Numbered from the stretch's first letter, positions 9,193 to 22,415 are shown. The stretch is 64,000 bases of DNA from Gyromitra esculenta (GCA_038503075.1 JBCAML010000005.1:1364001-1428000), one strand, 5' to 3'. A program made the numbers and translations. The notes: a model not told the origin generated them from the sequence alone.

Positions 9193-12100
9193 CCTTTTTT
9201 TCCTTTGTCAGCGTTCTCTATTTCGGGATTTTCAGTGTCGGATGTGTGTGTGGAGGATAATTTGGATGGGGAACATTTTGTAATTTCTTGTAGCCTTTCC
9301 CACCAAAATAAAATCATAAAAACACACGCACTTCTTGACACTGGAGCCTCAGGGTTCGCTTTCATTGATGAAAATTTTGTGCGTCACCATTCCCTTCCTT
9401 TATCTCCTTTAAAAACCCCTCGCCAATTGGAAGTCATTGACGGCCGAACAATTGCCTCGGGGGACATTACAAATCTTTGCCACCTAGGGCTTTCCATTCA
9501 ACAGCACACTGAGAAGCCCCCTTCTTCGTCACCAAGCTAGGCCATTACCCCTTAGTACTCGGTATCCCTTGGATGAACCTCCATGACGTTCATCTACAAT
9601 TTGCGAATAAAAGCATTGAATTCAATTCTGAATTCTGCACCACCCACTGTGCCCCCAAACAACCCATTGTCTCAGCCGCCGCCATTCCCCCTCCAGCAAA
9701 GTTAAACGCCGCCTTTATCGGTGCAGCTAGTTTCCGCATGCTCGCCAGGAAGAAGGGTATTCAAGTATATTCCATGTCTCTCTACGAAATCAACAGAGTC
9801 CTTGATAGCAAGACTACCAAAGAAGAGTGGAGGCAACGAATACCCGCCGAGTACCACGAATACCTGGATATGTTTGACAAAGCTAAAGCTCAAGGACTCC
9901 CCCCCCGACGACCCTATGATCATAAGATTACCCTACAAGAAGGCAAAGAACCACCATTTGGCCCACTCTATGGTATGTCACGAGACGAACTCCTCGTTCT
10001 CAAGAAATATATCGAAGACAACCTAGAGAAAGGGTTTATCCGCGCCAGTTCATCTTCCGCCGGTTCTCCAGTCCTCTTCGCCGCCAAACCCGATGGTTCC
10101 CTCCGCCTTTGTGTCGATTACCGTGGCCTCAACGCTCTCACGGTTAAAGACAGATATACTTCCCCCCTGATCAAAGAAACCCTGGATCGCCTTGCAAAAG
10201 CTCAATGGTACTCCAAACTTGATCTCCGTGACGGCTTCCACCAGATTCGTATCGCCGAAGGGGAAGAATGGAAAACAGCCTTTCGAACCCGATATGGCTT
10301 GTATGAATACATGGTAATGCCATTCGGCCTCACCAACGCCCCTGGAACCTTCCAACGTTTCGTCAACGACTCCCTTCGAGAATACCTGGATCTGTTCTGC
10401 ACAGCATATCTCGACGATATCCTAATTTATAGTGATACCCTAGCAGAACATAAAGTGCACGTCAGACAAGTCCTCGATGCCCTTAAAGCCAATAACATCC
10501 TTCTCAAACCTGAGAAGTGTGAATTCCATGTCCAATCGATAAAATACCTCGGCCTAATCCTTACGCCTGAAGGAATCAAGATGGACGAGGACAAGCTCAA
10601 AGCGGTGCGCGACTGGAACCGACCCAAATGCGTCAAAGATGTACAAGCTTTCCTAGGGTTCGCAAACTTCTACCGAAGATTTATTCTAGGATTTTCTCGC
10701 CTGGCCGCCCCTCTCACTGCTTTTACAAAAAAAGGCATCACCTTCAAGTGGACTGTCGAAGCTGAACTCGCATTCGAAGCTCTAAAGGACGCCTTTACAA
10801 AAGCTCCTGTTCTTATCCACTTTGACCCTCGAAAGAAAATCTTCGTGGAATCCGATGCTTCTGACTTTGTTTCCGGCGGTGTCCTCTCCCAACTTGACGA
10901 TAACAACGTACTTCATCCTGTAGCTTTCTTCTCTAAAAAGCATTCACCAGCCGAATGCAACTATGAGATCTACGATAAAGAACTTCTTGCGATTATACGC
11001 TGTTTCGAAGAATGGAGACCAGAGCTTGAAGGATCCGAATTACCCATCTCGGTTATTACCGATCACAAGAACTTGGAATACTTCATGACCACCAAGCAAC
11101 TTAATCGACGACAAGTCAGATGGGCCGAATATCTCTCACGTTTTGACTTTGTCATTACATATAGACCAGGGGTACAAGGAGGAAAACCGGACGCCCTGAC
11201 TCGGAGATCAGGAGATCTCCCTGAAGAAGGGGATAAAAGACTACGGTGTCAACACCAAATAGTCCTAAAAGAAAGGAACATTGATCCGAAGCTGAGTTTG
11301 TTTTCGGGTTCTTTATCAAACGAACCCGCTGAATTGGATGCCCCCCTCGAAGAATTGATGAATCAAGGATATATCGCTGACCCGTTCCCACAAAAAATCC
11401 TTCTAGCACTTAGAAATGGTGAACGACAATCTAAGGAAATCACCTTAGGCGACTGTATTGAAATCAACAACCGCTTATTCTACCAACAAAAGCTCTATAT
11501 CCCCGACCATGACCCTCTTCGCCTTCTCATCCTACAACGATACCATGACGCCCCCTCAGCTGGTCACCCGGGACGTGAAAAATCCTTCGAACTCGTTTCG
11601 AGGCATTTTTATTGGCCAAAGATGAGGGAGTATATTGGCCGTTATACGCGGAACTGTCATACCTGTCGACGAGCAAAACCAAAGCGCCGATGCCGGCGTC
11701 TTGAAACCACTCCCAATCCCCAATCACCCCTGGGAAGAGCTATCAATGGACTTCGCTACCGGTCTCCTGGAATCTAACGGCTTTGATGCTATTATGGTCG
11801 TGGTAGACCGACTCTCGAAGATGCGGCACCTTATCCCGTGCAATACAACCGTCAATGCCGAGCAAACAGCCGAACTCTACCTCCAAAATGTTTGGAAACT
11901 ACATGGACTACCTTCCCATATCACTTCGGATAGAGGAACGCAGTTTACCGCTAAGTTTTGGAAACATCTTTGCCAACGCCTGAATATCTCCGCTCGGATG
12001 TCAACCTCCTTCCATCCAGAAACAGACGGCCAAACCGAACGTCTTAATGCCGTTATGGAACAGTATCTTCGGTGCTACGTTTCTTACCAACAAGACGACT

Positions 12101-12828
12101 GGACGAAATGGTTACCTATTGCGGAGTTCGCTGCCAATAACCAAGAGTCAGCCAGTACCAAAGCCACACCCTTCTTCGCCAATTATGGTTACCATCCCCG
12201 CTTTGATACCTCCGTTGTCTCTAATGACCGCTCCCCCCAGACCCTCGATGCCAATGACTTCGCCTCTAAGATGGAGGAACTTAGAGACTTCCTGCGAGTT
12301 CAAATGAGGACAGCACAAGACACTTTCGAGACCAGTGCTAATCAGCACCGTACCCCCGCCCCTTCATTCAAAGTCAATGACCATGTCTTCATATCCATGA
12401 AGAACATGAGGACGACTAGGAATTCAAGGAAATTGGACTGGAAGTGGAGTGGTCCCTTCCCCGTGAAACGAATAATCTCTGCGCATGCCTATGAAATAGA
12501 CCTGCCCTCGTCCATGAAATACCATCCGGTATTTCACGTCTCACTAATCAAAGCTGCTCCTGTTGACCCACTCCCGGGTCAGATTATTCCACCACCACCC
12601 CCAGTTCAAGTTAACGATCATGAGGAATATCTTGTCGAGAGTATCCTGGATTCTCGTATTCGCCACGGGAAACTGCAATATTTGGTTGAATGGACAGGTT
12701 ATGCCTTACCTACGTGGGAACCAGGAGATTACCATACAGAGACTGAAGCAGTGGACGCCTTCCATCAACAATATCCGAATAAACCCAAGGAAGGTCTGGT
12801 TAGTGTTCGCAGGAGCTCACGGCTATAA
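9148..12828 (+). pseudogene. pol: pol of element B (two frameshifts)
   Basis: Order: leader, aspartic protease (LLDTGASG near 9331), reverse transcriptase (MPFGLTNAPGTF, YLDDILIYS near 10408), RNase H ([17 protein letters not shown]), integrase with zinc-binding HHCC (about 11540-11670) and D,D,E core ([31 protein letters not shown]), then a chromodomain (EYLVESILD...LQYLVEWTGY, about 12625-12740), which marks a chromovirus. One-base frameshifts near 9515 (protease end) and near 11680 (between the integrase zinc finger and core) break the frame. Neither break has a slippery motif and neither is shared with C or D, so they are decay (or sequence error). Confidence 0.93.
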
Positions 12829-12840
12829 GGGAGGGAGTAC

Positions 12841-13250
12841 TTTCATGGATAACTGTTTTCGTTGGTTCGTTGGTTACAAGGTCACGAGGTTGTTGTGTTA
12901 CGTTGTTGTTCCTTATGTTTCTTTGGGTTTCCGTTGCAATGAGTCAAGTCTTTGTCATCGAACGAGTTGGAATGAGGTATATAAGCGAAGGGATTTCCCC
13001 TCTTGTTGTACTTTTTCTTCTTCTTTCTTTAAGCAACGTCTTCTATCGTACACTCTTGTATTTTACAATACAAACCTCGGTTATACCTCATAACCTTCGC
13101 TGTCGCCGTTCTCAAGTCCTCTATACTTGAACACTTCGTAGAGCCCGTGGAATCTCGTAAACACTCTCGTCGCTTAGTTTTCTCATCAAGTAGCACTGCT
13201 TATCTCGGGGGATACCTGAGAGCTTGAAGGAAAAACCTCGCCCCTTGAGA
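12841..13250 (+). repeat. 3' LTR of element B
   Basis: 410 bp, five transitions from the 5' LTR, all in the first third. Followed by the TSD TAGGT and the resumed pol C sequence. Confidence 0.95.
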
Positions 13251-14990
13251 TAGGTATACCTCCCCTCTCATCTGAGAAACTCTTGATTGTCTAGCAAAAG
13301 CACAATGGTACACGAAACTAGATCTTCGTGACGGATACCACCAAATACGCATTGCAGAAGGAGATGAATGGAAAACCGCCTTCCGCACACGCTACGGCCT
13401 CTACGAATATCAAGTCATGCCGTTCGGCTTAACCAATGCCCCAGGAACTTTCCAACGCTTTGTGAACGACTGTCTCACGGAATACCTAGACATCTTCTGT
13501 ACCGCATATCTAGACGATATTCTCATCTACAGCGATACCTTTGCCGAACATCAGACCCATGTTCGAAAGGTCTTCCAAACGCTCAAGGACAATGGCATCT
13601 TACTGAAGCCAGAAAAATGCGAGTTCCAAGTACAGACCACTAAGTACCTCGGCCTAATCCTTACCCCTGACGGCATTAAGATGGACGAGGAGAAACTTAA
13701 GGCCGTCCGGGAATGGGGAACACCAAAAAGCGTGAAGGATGTTCAAGCCTTCTTAGGTTTTGCCAACTTCTACCGTCGATTCATCCTGGGATTCTCCAGG
13801 CTCGCTTCTCCTCTGACGGCTCTTACAAAGAAAGGAATCACCTTTGAATGGAGCGTCGAAGCAGATATAGCCTTTGAAAACCTGAAATATGCCTTCACTA
13901 CTGCCCCAATCCTCATCCACTTTGACCCTGACAAAAAAATCATCGTGGAAACGGACGCTTCCGATTTCGTATCCGGAGGCGTACTATCCCAATACGACGA
14001 TGCTGGAGTATTGCACCCTGTTGCTTTCTTCTCCAAGAAACATTCACCAGCTGAATGTAACTACGAGATATACGACAAGGAATTACTCGCTATTATTCGC
14101 GTATTTGAAGAATGGCGCCCAGAACTCGAAGGCTCCAAACACCCCATTGACGTCATTAGTGACCACAAAAACCTTGAGTACTTTATGAGTACTAAACAAC
14201 TCAATCGCCGTCAAGCCAGATGGGCTGAATACCTGTCCCGCTTCGATTTCGTGATCACTTACCGCCCGGGCAGCCAAGGAGGAAAACCAGATGCGCTAAC
14301 TAGGAGATCAGGAGATCTCCCTAAAGAAGGGGATGAAAGATTGGCACATCAGAGCCAAGTGGTGTTAAAGAAAGAGAACATTGATCCTAAGCTAAGTTTG
14401 TTGTCGGCTTCTTTATCAAACGAAGCCGCTGAACTGGACGCCCCCCTTTTAAAACTCTTTCAAAAAGGCTATGACGCTGATAAATTCCCCAAAAAGATAC
14501 TCGTAGCATTGGAAAACGGAGAACAACAGTCAAAAGAGATCTCCCTGAGCGAATGCAGTAATAGTCAAGGCCTCTTATGTTATCGGGAATGTTTCTACGT
14601 TCCTGATTTTAACCCTCTCAGACTAGAACTCATCCGAAGGCACCACGATACACCAGCAGCAGGACATCCAGGACGGGACAAGACTTTCGAACTCCTCTCT
14701 AGGGGTTTTTACTGGCCCAAGATGCGGGAATCAATCAGCAGATATGTCCGTAACTGTCATATCTGCCAAAAAGCAAAACCCGCAACTCAACGTACCCAGG
14801 GCGTCCTTCGTCCTCTACCTATTCCAAACCGTCCCTGGCAAGAGATCTCAATGGACTTTGTTACAGGCCTCCCGGAATCAGATGGTTATGATGCTATTAT
14901 GGTAGTTGTTGATCGTCTATCGAAAATGCGACATCTAATCCCGTGTAATACTACGGTCAATTCTCGAGACGTCGCTGATCTCTACCTACA

Positions 14991-15407
14991 TTTCACGGAT
15001 ATAAAGGAGTAATCGGGTCAAGGATATTGTTGGGGTTGCGGTTTTCGGGTCGGATTATAATGCTATTGTGTTTCGGTTGCTTTCGGTTATTTCTTAGTTG
15101 TGAGTCATAATGGTTGAAAAGCGGGGTATTTAAGAAAGGGATCTTTGTCGCTTGTGTTCTTTTCTCTTCTTTCCTTAAGCAACGTTCTCGTTACCTTCTG
15201 CTGCAAATCGTCAAATACTATCTCGATTCTATCTCAGAATCCTCGCTGTCGCTGTTTACCTCGCTGCACCTATCTCGCCTTGAGATCGAAGACTTCCGTA
15301 GAACTTGTAGACACGCTGCCCTCTTCAAACGTGTTGTCACCTCGCTTAAGTAGCACTGCTCACCTTCAGGGATACTGAAGGGCTTAATCCGAGGCACAAC
15401 CGTGAGA
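14991..15407 (+). repeat. 5' LTR of element D
   Basis: 417 bp, TTTCACGG...CCGTGAGA. TATTTAA box near 15127, AAGCAACGT at 15177-15185, outer stem TTAAG/CTTAA (15346-15350, 15383-15387) around hairpin TTCAG-GGATA-CTGAA at 15365-15379. Confidence 0.94.
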
Positions 15408-15409
15408 TT

Positions 15410-15418
15410 ACGTTGCTT
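15410..15418 (+). other. Putative self-primer binding site of element D
   Basis: ACGTTGCTT, two bases after the LTR, is the exact complement of AAGCAACGT at 15177-15185. Confidence 0.7.
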
Positions 15419-15603
15419 GCTCCTCTACACCTTCTACTTTGACGCCCCTTTATGGAACTCATCGCTTGGATTCATCAATCCATCTTGCAAATTTTCCCCT
15501 GCCTGACGCCGCGAAGACCCCAGACCATCACTGAAGTCACTCCAGAGTGGCTCGACCAACAATACCTACGCACCAATTCCCTTCCGTGCGATAGACCGAG
15601 ATC

Positions 15604-16938
15604 ATGAGCTCACCCGCTCTCACCGGCCCTTCAACTGAAGGAGCTGCGGTCGCCGCTCAAAGGTTTCCCACCAGAGAAGCCTTTGCTCAAGCCATGAGAG
15701 AAGACCCCGTCGAGCTATACAACCAGCTCCGGGAACTCAATCAGGCACTAGAGGATCAAATAGACGCCCTCCAGGAGATCGAGAAGGACGCTGAAGTCAA
15801 ACTCAGCACAGCACAAATACAGGTGGAGAATGCTCTCCGCCACGCCGCCACGCAGGATCAACGAGTCAATGAAGCCTCGACCCTCATCGCCAGATTACGC
15901 CAGGAGCGAAACGAAGCCCGCAATGCCACCCGAACACCGCCGGCCCCACCTAATCTAGCTCCTTCGCCGCCACCAGCCCCATTGACCATCAGCCATCGCT
16001 CCGAGCGCATGCCGGACCCAGAGAAATTCGATGGCTCCAGAACCAAACTCCCCGGCTTTATTCTCCAACTCCGTTCCAAACTCACTGTCAACCGTGACCG
16101 ATTTGCTGATGAGACTACCATGATCCTATACACGATCAACCGTCTCGAAGGAGCTGCACTGGAACAAGTTCGCCATACTGTCCTTCCCTCAGGCCTTACC
16201 AGCTGGACTAGTGCAGAACAACTTATAGCCGCCCTGGAGACCGCCTTCGGAGACCCAGACCCAACCGGCACGGCTCGACGAGAACTCCATCAACTCCGTC
16301 AAGGAAAACGCGACTTTTCAGCTTATTTAGCTGACTTTCAAAGGATCATGGGCCAGCTAAACTTCGATGAGAATTCCAAAATGGATGCCCTCGAACATGG
16401 TATGTCCGAGGAATTGAAAGAAGCCATGGTTTTCGCCCCGGCCGTCCCCACAAACCTCAACGACACAATCCTCACTCTTACCCGGATGGACAACCGCATC
16501 CGAGCTCGCAAGGCAGAAAAACGAGGGAATAACCGAGATACGATGGGACAATTCAGCGCCCCCGCCTTCACCCCTGCCTCCTCTTTCACTCCCGGAGGAC
16601 TAGCCCCCATGGATCTATCCTTCGGCCGTACTAGCAATATCTCACGCCCCCCTCAGGATCAAAGATATACAATGGTTAACGGAAGACGGAAGCTCTCGGA
16701 GGAAGAAAAACAGTGGCGCCGATCCACTGGGAAATGTATGTTCTGCGCCGCCCCCGACCACTCCTACGCCAACTGCCCCTCTGCTCCAAAGAAACCCACC
16801 ATGAGGGGAGCCCTTACCAATCTCGCCGACGCTCGCAATCCCCCCGCCTCCTCCGCTCGCCAACTTCCCCCTCCTCCGCTACCTCCACAGTTTTTTGCTA
16901 TCGATGCACCAGGCGCCTCAGACGAGGCTTTAAACTAG
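15604..16938 (+). CDS. gag: Gag polyprotein of element D
   Basis: 444 aa, fully open. The start MSSPALTGPSTEG at 15604 is the first ATG of this long frame and matches gag C. Residues about 35-105 look coiled-coil (LNQALEDQIDALQEIEKD), then a proline-rich linker, the capsid core (YLADFQRIMGQLNFDEN) and a CCHC knuckle CMFCAAPDHSYANC (about 16736-16777). It ends GCT TTA AAC TAG with the frameshift heptamer at 16929-16935. The only undamaged copy of the C/D-type gag here. Confidence 0.93.
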   Translation: MSSPALTGPSTEGAAVAAQRFPTREAFAQAMREDPVELYNQLRELNQALEDQIDALQEIEKDAEVKLSTAQIQVENALRHAATQDQRVNEASTLIARLRQERNEARNATRTPPAPPNLAPSPPPAPLTISHRSERMPDPEKFDGSRTKLPGFILQLRSKLTVNRDRFADETTMILYTINRLEGAALEQVRHTVLPSGLTSWTSAEQLIAALETAFGDPDPTGTARRELHQLRQGKRDFSAYLADFQRIMGQLNFDENSKMDALEHGMSEELKEAMVFAPAVPTNLNDTILTLTRMDNRIRARKAEKRGNNRDTMGQFSAPAFTPASSFTPGGLAPMDLSFGRTSNISRPPQDQRYTMVNGRRKLSEEEKQWRRSTGKCMFCAAPDHSYANCPSAPKKPTMRGALTNLADARNPPASSARQLPPPPLPPQFFAIDAPGASDEALN

Positions 16939-16972
16939 TTTCACCGAAGTCGACCAGTGACCCTGCTTCGGT
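16929..16972 (+). promoter_or_regulatory. -1 ribosomal frameshift signal, element D
   Basis: T TTA AAC at 16929-16935 in gag phase, stop TAG 16936-16938, stem ACCGAAG (16943-16949), 16-nt loop, CTTCGGT (16966-16972), a perfect 7-bp helix. The -1 frame is open (FKLVSPKSTSDPASVP) into pol. Confidence 0.87.
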
Positions 16973-19900
16973 TCCTTTTTCCTTACCTTTGTCTGCGTTT
17001 TCTATCTCGGGGTTTTCAGTATCGGATATCTGCATGGAGGATCAGTTGGATGGGGAACACTTCGTTATTTCTTGTAACATTTCCCATAGCAATAAAATTA
17101 TAAAAACCCATGCACTATTGGACACAGGAGCCTCTGGATTCGCTTTCATTGATAAGGAATTTGCGAGTCACCACTCTCTACCTCTCTCCCCCCTAAAAAA
17201 CCCTGCATAACCCAAGTCATAGATGGACGACCTGTTGCCTCAGGAGCCATTACACATATAGCGAACCTCAATTTATCCATCCAACAGCATCAAGAACAAG
17301 CCCCGTGTTTTGTAACCCAGCTAGGTCACTACCCCTTGGTGTTAGGAATTCCGTGGATGAACCATCATGATGTTCGCCTTCATTTTGCCGACAAACGCAT
17401 TGAGTTTAACTCTAAACTCTGCACCACCCACTGTTCCTCTGATACCGCCATCGTCTCCGCCCCTTCAATCCCCGTACCCGCTAAGCTCAATGTTTCTTTT
17501 ATCAACGCCGCCAGCTTTAGGACCCTTACTCGAAAACGGTCCCTACAAGCTTACGCGATGTCACTCTACGAAATCAACAGAATTCTAGAGGAGAAAACCA
17601 CAAAAGAAGAATGGAGAGCCCGAATCCCCGCCGAATATCACGACTTCTTAGACATGTTTGATAAGAAGAAAGCTCAAGGCCTATCCCCACGCCGATCCTA
17701 TGACCATAAGATACAACTTCAAGACGGGAAGGAAGCACCATTTGGGCCTCTGTACGGAATGTCTCGAGAAGAGCTGATCGTCCTAAAGAAATACATTGAG
17801 GACAATCTCGAGAAAGGGTTTATCCGAGCCAGTTCTTCACCCGCCGGATCCCCTGTCCTCTTTGTCAAAAAGGCCGACGGCTCCCTCCGGTTATGTGTAG
17901 ACTACCGCGGTCTTAATGCGATTACAGTCAAGGATCGTTATACCTCTCCCCTTATCCGTGAGACACTTGACCGATTAGCAAAAGCACAATGGTACACCAA
18001 ACTCGACCTCCGAGATGGCTACCATCAAATCCGTATTGCTGAAGGGGATGAATGGAAGACCGCCTTCCGCACCCGTTATGGGCTCTATGAATATCAAGTT
18101 ATGCCGTTCGGCCTAACTAACGCACCCGGGACGTTTCAACGATTTGTCAACGACTGCCTGAAAGAATATCTGGATATATTCTGCACCGCGTATCTGGATG
18201 ACATTCTCATCTATAGCGATACCTTCGCAGAGCATCAGATCCACGTCCGCAAGGTCCTGCAAACTCTAAAGAATAATGACATCCTGCTAAAACCCGAAAA
18301 ATGCGAGTTTGAGGTACAAACTACTAAGTACCTTGGCCTCATCCTCACCCCTGATGGCATTAAAATGGATGAAGAGAAACTCAAGGCTGTTCGAGAATGG
18401 GGAACACCCAAGAGTGTAAAAGATATCCAGGCGTTTTTAGGTTTTGCCAATTTCTATCGTCGGTTCATACTAGGATTTTCTAAACTAGCTGCCCCTCTTA
18501 CGGCCCTCACTAAGAAAGGTATTACCTTTGAATGGTCTGTCGAAGCTGATATAGCTTTCGAAAACCTCAAACATGCCTTCACTACTGCCCCGATCCTTAT
18601 CCATTTCGATCCTGACAAGAAAATCATCGCTAAACGGACGTCAGACTTCACAATAAAAAGTAGCCCTGTCCTGGCATTTATGATAACGGTATCCTGCATC
18701 CAGTGGCCTTCTTCTCAAAGAAACACTCCCCCGCGGAATGTAACTACGAGATTTACGATAAGGAATTGCTGGCCATCATCCGAGTATTCGAGGAATGGCG
18801 CCCTGAGCTTGAAGGATCAAAGCACCCGATTGATGTGATTAGTGACCATAAGAACCTTGAGTATTTTATGAGCACCAAGCAACTCAACCGTCGACAGGCC
18901 AGATGGGCTGAGTACCTATCCCGCTTCGATTTTGTGATCACCTATCGACCAGGCAAGGAAGGAGGAAAACCGGACGCTTTGACTCGGAGATCGGGAGATC
19001 TCCCCAAGGAAGGGGATGAAAGATTGGCACATCAAAGCCAAGTGGTATTAAAAAAGGAAAATGTGGACCCTAAGATAAGTTTGTTGTCGGCTTCTTTATC
19101 AAATGAAGCCGCTGAATTGGACGCCCCCCTCGTAGAACTCTTTCAAAAAGGTTATGATACTGATGAATTCCCTCAAAAGATACTCGCAGCACTGGAAAAT
19201 AAAGAACAACAGTCAAAGGAGATCACTCTGAGCGAATGTAGTAACATTCAAGGCCTATTATGTTACCGAGAATGTTTCTACGTTCCCGACTTCGATCCTC
19301 TCAGACTTGAACTCATCTGAAGACATCATGATACCCCAGCGGCAGGACACCCGGGACGAGATAAGACCTTTGAACTTCTCTCGAGAAACTTTTATTGGCC
19401 AAAAATGCGGGAATCAATCAGTAGATATGTTCGTAACTGTCATATCTGCCAGAAAGCAAAACCTACGACTCAACGGACCCAAGGCGTCCTCCGCCCCTTG
19501 CCCATCCCAAACCGCCCCTGGCAAGAAATATCGATGGACTTTGTTACAGGCCTCCCGGAATCAGATGGTTATGATGCTATCATGGTGGTTGTCGATCGCC
19601 TATCAAAAATGCGGCATCTAATTCCCTGTAATACTACTGTTAATTCCCGGGAAGTAGCTGATCTTTACCTGCAATATATTTGGAAACTCCATGGCCTACC
19701 AACGTATGTCACATCCGATCGAGGAACTCAGTTTACCGCCCACTTCTGGAAAAATCTCTGCCAACGACTTGGAATCCAAGCTCGAATGTCGACAGCCTTC
19801 CATCCTGAGACCGATGGACAAATAGAGAGGTTGAATGCCGTTATGGAACAATACCTACGTTCCTATGTGTCCTACCAACAAGAAGATTGGAACAAGTGGC

Positions 19901-20595
19901 TACCGATGGCTGAGTTTTCGGCGAACAACCAGGAATCAGCTAGCACCAAAGTTTCCCCCTTCTTCGCTAATTATGGATACCATCCCCGCTTCGACACATC
20001 GATCCTTCCAACCAAAGCCAATGCACAAAGTCTGGACGCTGCCTCATTCAGCCAAACGATGCAAGAACTCTACGATTACCTACGGACGCAGATAAGAGTC
20101 GCCCAAGACATCCAGGAAATCGCTACGAATAAACATCGTACGCCAGCCCCCGCGTATCAAGTGAATGATCAAGTCTTCATATCAATGAAGAACATTCGAA
20201 CGACTCGTAATGCAAGGAAATTAGATTGGAAATGGATGGGACCATACCCAATAAAGAGGATCGTGTCTCCCTTCGCCTATGAGATTGACCTCCCGAGTTC
20301 AGTCAAATACCATCCTGTTTTTCACGTTTCTCTGTTGAAACCCGCGGCCCAAGATGCTCTCCCGGGTCAAGTAATTCCTCCACCTGTCCCTGTTGTTGTT
20401 AATGACCAGCAAGAGTATTACATCGAGAAAATTCTAGATCAACGAATCTATCGTGGAAAACAACAATATCTCGTTTATCTTTCCTTTGCAGGAACCAGCC
20501 GAAGATCTCGAAAATACTGTTGCCCTCGATCAATTTCTCAGTGCAACTCCCACGGAAATACCTCATGTTCGCAGGAGCTCACGCTTGAAGAGGGG
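16929..20595 (+). pseudogene. pol: pol of element D (several breaks)
   Basis: Protease (LLDTGASG near 17119), reverse transcriptase (YLDDILIYS near 18191), RNase H, integrase (HHCC about 19322-19450, [31 protein letters not shown]) and a damaged chromodomain (IEKILDQRIYRGKQQYLV). Breaks: frameshift near 17200 in the protease; a cluster of small indels at about 18629-18690 at the start of RNase H; CGA-to-TGA stop at 19318-19320 (C keeps CGA); a small deletion near 20475 that removes the EWTG part of the chromodomain. Confidence 0.93.
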
Positions 20596-20601
20596 GGCTA
20601 C

Positions 20602-21019
20602 TTTCACGGATATAAAGGAGTAATCGGGTCAAGGATATTGTTGGGGTTGCGGTTTTCGGGTCGGGATTATAATGCTATTGTGTTTCGGTTGCTTTCGGTT
20701 ATTTCTTAGTTGTGAGTCATAATGGTTGAAAAGCGGGGTATTTAAGAAAGGGATCTTTGTCGCTTGTGTTCTTTTCTCTTCTTTCCTTAAGCAACGTTCT
20801 CGTTACCTTCTGCTGCAAATCGTCAAATACTATCTCGATTCTATCTCAGAATCCTCGCTGTCGCTGTTTACCTCGCTGCACCTATCTCGCCTTGAGATCG
20901 AAGACTTCCGTAGAACTTGTAGACACGCTGCCCTCTTCAAACGTGTTGACACCTAGCTTAAGTAAGCACGCTCACCTTCGGGGGATGCGAAGGGCTTAAT
21001 CCGAGACAACCGCGTGAGA
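20602..21019 (+). repeat. 3' LTR of element D
   Basis: 418 bp. It matches the 5' LTR apart from one inserted G near 20664 and a cluster of about eight changes, several of them small compensating indels, in the last 80 bp. The U5 hairpin here reads TTCG...CGAA (20977-20991), so pairing is kept despite the changes. Confidence 0.93.
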
Positions 21020-21695
21020 CTACAACATGTCCTAAACTGGTCCTACCCACGCATGTGACGTCGGATCGAGGAACTCAATTCACAGTCCACTTTTGGAAAG
21101 ATCTTTGCCAAAGACTCGGAATTCAAGCTCGGATGTCAACAGCCTTTCACCCCGAGACCGATGGACAAACCGAACGGCTAAACGCCGTTATGGAACAATA
21201 CCTACGTTCCTATGTGTCCTATCAACAGGAAGACTGGAGCAAATGGTTGCCAATGGCTGAGTTCTCTGCGAATAATCATGAGTCGGCTAGTACTAAAGTC
21301 TCCCCTTTTTTCGCTAACTATGGGTACCATCCTCGTTTTGATACAACGCTCTTTCTGTTATACCTGTACCTTTTGAAGGAGTTCCTGGCCCTGGAGTTAC
21401 CCTATTGTTGGAGTTACCCTACTTTAGCACCTTCCAGATCGGGACTGGAGCCTGTTACCCTGCCTCCAATCCTTCCAGTAGGTATAGTATTTGGAGAAGG
21501 GGGGACAGCACCAGAAAAGACCTGTCCCGGAGGGCAAAAGTAACCCCTAGGCCGTCAAGCAAAACCGTCCGGCGGAATGGGACCCGGAGGGTATGTAGGG
21601 GAAGTGTCTGGCTTCGCTGTGGTTCAAACGGATTGCGAATCGGACCAAAACTGGCGGAGTTACAGACTGACAAAGATAAGGGAACGCAATGCTAC

Positions 21696-22415
21696 TGTTA
21701 TACCTATTGGTAGCTTAGTTGGTTACGACTTGAGTTCGCTTACGATGCACACATATGGACTAGCGTTCAATCCCGGACCATGTCGGTTATTATTAATCTT
21801 GGTTGATTATTAATAAGATTCGGATTGGATGTTTAGTTTCCTTGTGTCATCAATGGCCGACTCTTTCAATCAACACTTTCCCGATTCGCATATACGTTGC
21901 GTCGCCGGTTAATTCCGACAATCACGCCATACGATAATGAGAGGGGTAGGAGCGAAGGAAAGAGTTTCAGGGTCTATGGGATTTTTTTATGTTAGTTCAT
22001 GTTATTACATAGCCTTTGTATTCGACGCTTGACTACAATAAGTAGTCCAGTTTCATCTTGGTATGCCTTCTTCCTGATCATTAGCGACGAAGAACGAGCC
22101 TTATCAATATTATATTGTTTCTAGCAAAATTACTTCCGGCAATTTACTCTTTTTACTTGTGAATTACTTTTATCTCGCTTAGCAAGGCCTTGGCCCTTCA
22201 GCGATTAGTTATTAAAACCTTACTATTGGAAGTTCTTCACGAACTTTGCTCGATCCCTACTTAACCCTACGGTTATCTTTTAGCGGTTCATAAGAAGCAG
22301 TTAGGACTTGCGCCTGTGTATTGTGTGCGGATAGCAACCGGGCAGGTTATAGCGTCTAGATTGTTATCTAAAGCTTCTTGAGATTTCCTGCGCGGTAAGA
22401 AGTACCGGTCTTACA
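21696..22415 (+). repeat. 5' LTR of element E
   Basis: TGTTATACC...GTCTTACA, 720 bp. Pairwise comparison with the 3' LTR shows many 1-3 base indels besides substitutions (for example near 21893-21990). Just inside it, GTATATTGATAGGCATATCAATAC can form a TATTGAT/ATCAATA hairpin. Confidence 0.92.

Larger units (their letters stand above)
7434..13250 (+). mobile_element. Ty3/gypsy chromodomain retroelement B, complete, TSD TAGGT
   Basis: 5817 bp inserted in the reverse transcriptase of C, with TAGGT at 7429-7433 and 13251-13255. Order: LTR, primer site 7846-7854, gag 7913-9157, frameshift signal, pol to 12828, polypurine tract (AAGGGAGGGAG at about 12828-12838), LTR. The two LTRs differ by five transitions in 410 bp. 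Gag is open, while pol has two frameshifts, so the copy needs help in trans or is dead. Confidence 0.95.
14991..21019 (+). mobile_element. Ty3/gypsy chromodomain retroelement D, complete, TSD CTACA
   Basis: 6029 bp inserted in the integrase of C (CTACA at 14986-14990 and 21020-21024). Order: LTR, primer site 15410-15418, gag 15604-16938, frameshift signal, pol to about 20595, purine tract AAGAGGGGGGC (about 20588-20598), LTR. Closely related in sequence to its host C and more distant from B. Gag is open and pol is broken at several points. Confidence 0.95.

Noticed and set aside
9500..9540. Possible second programmed frameshift in pol B
   Set aside because: No slippery motif, and C reads through the same region in one frame; treated as a one-base mutation.
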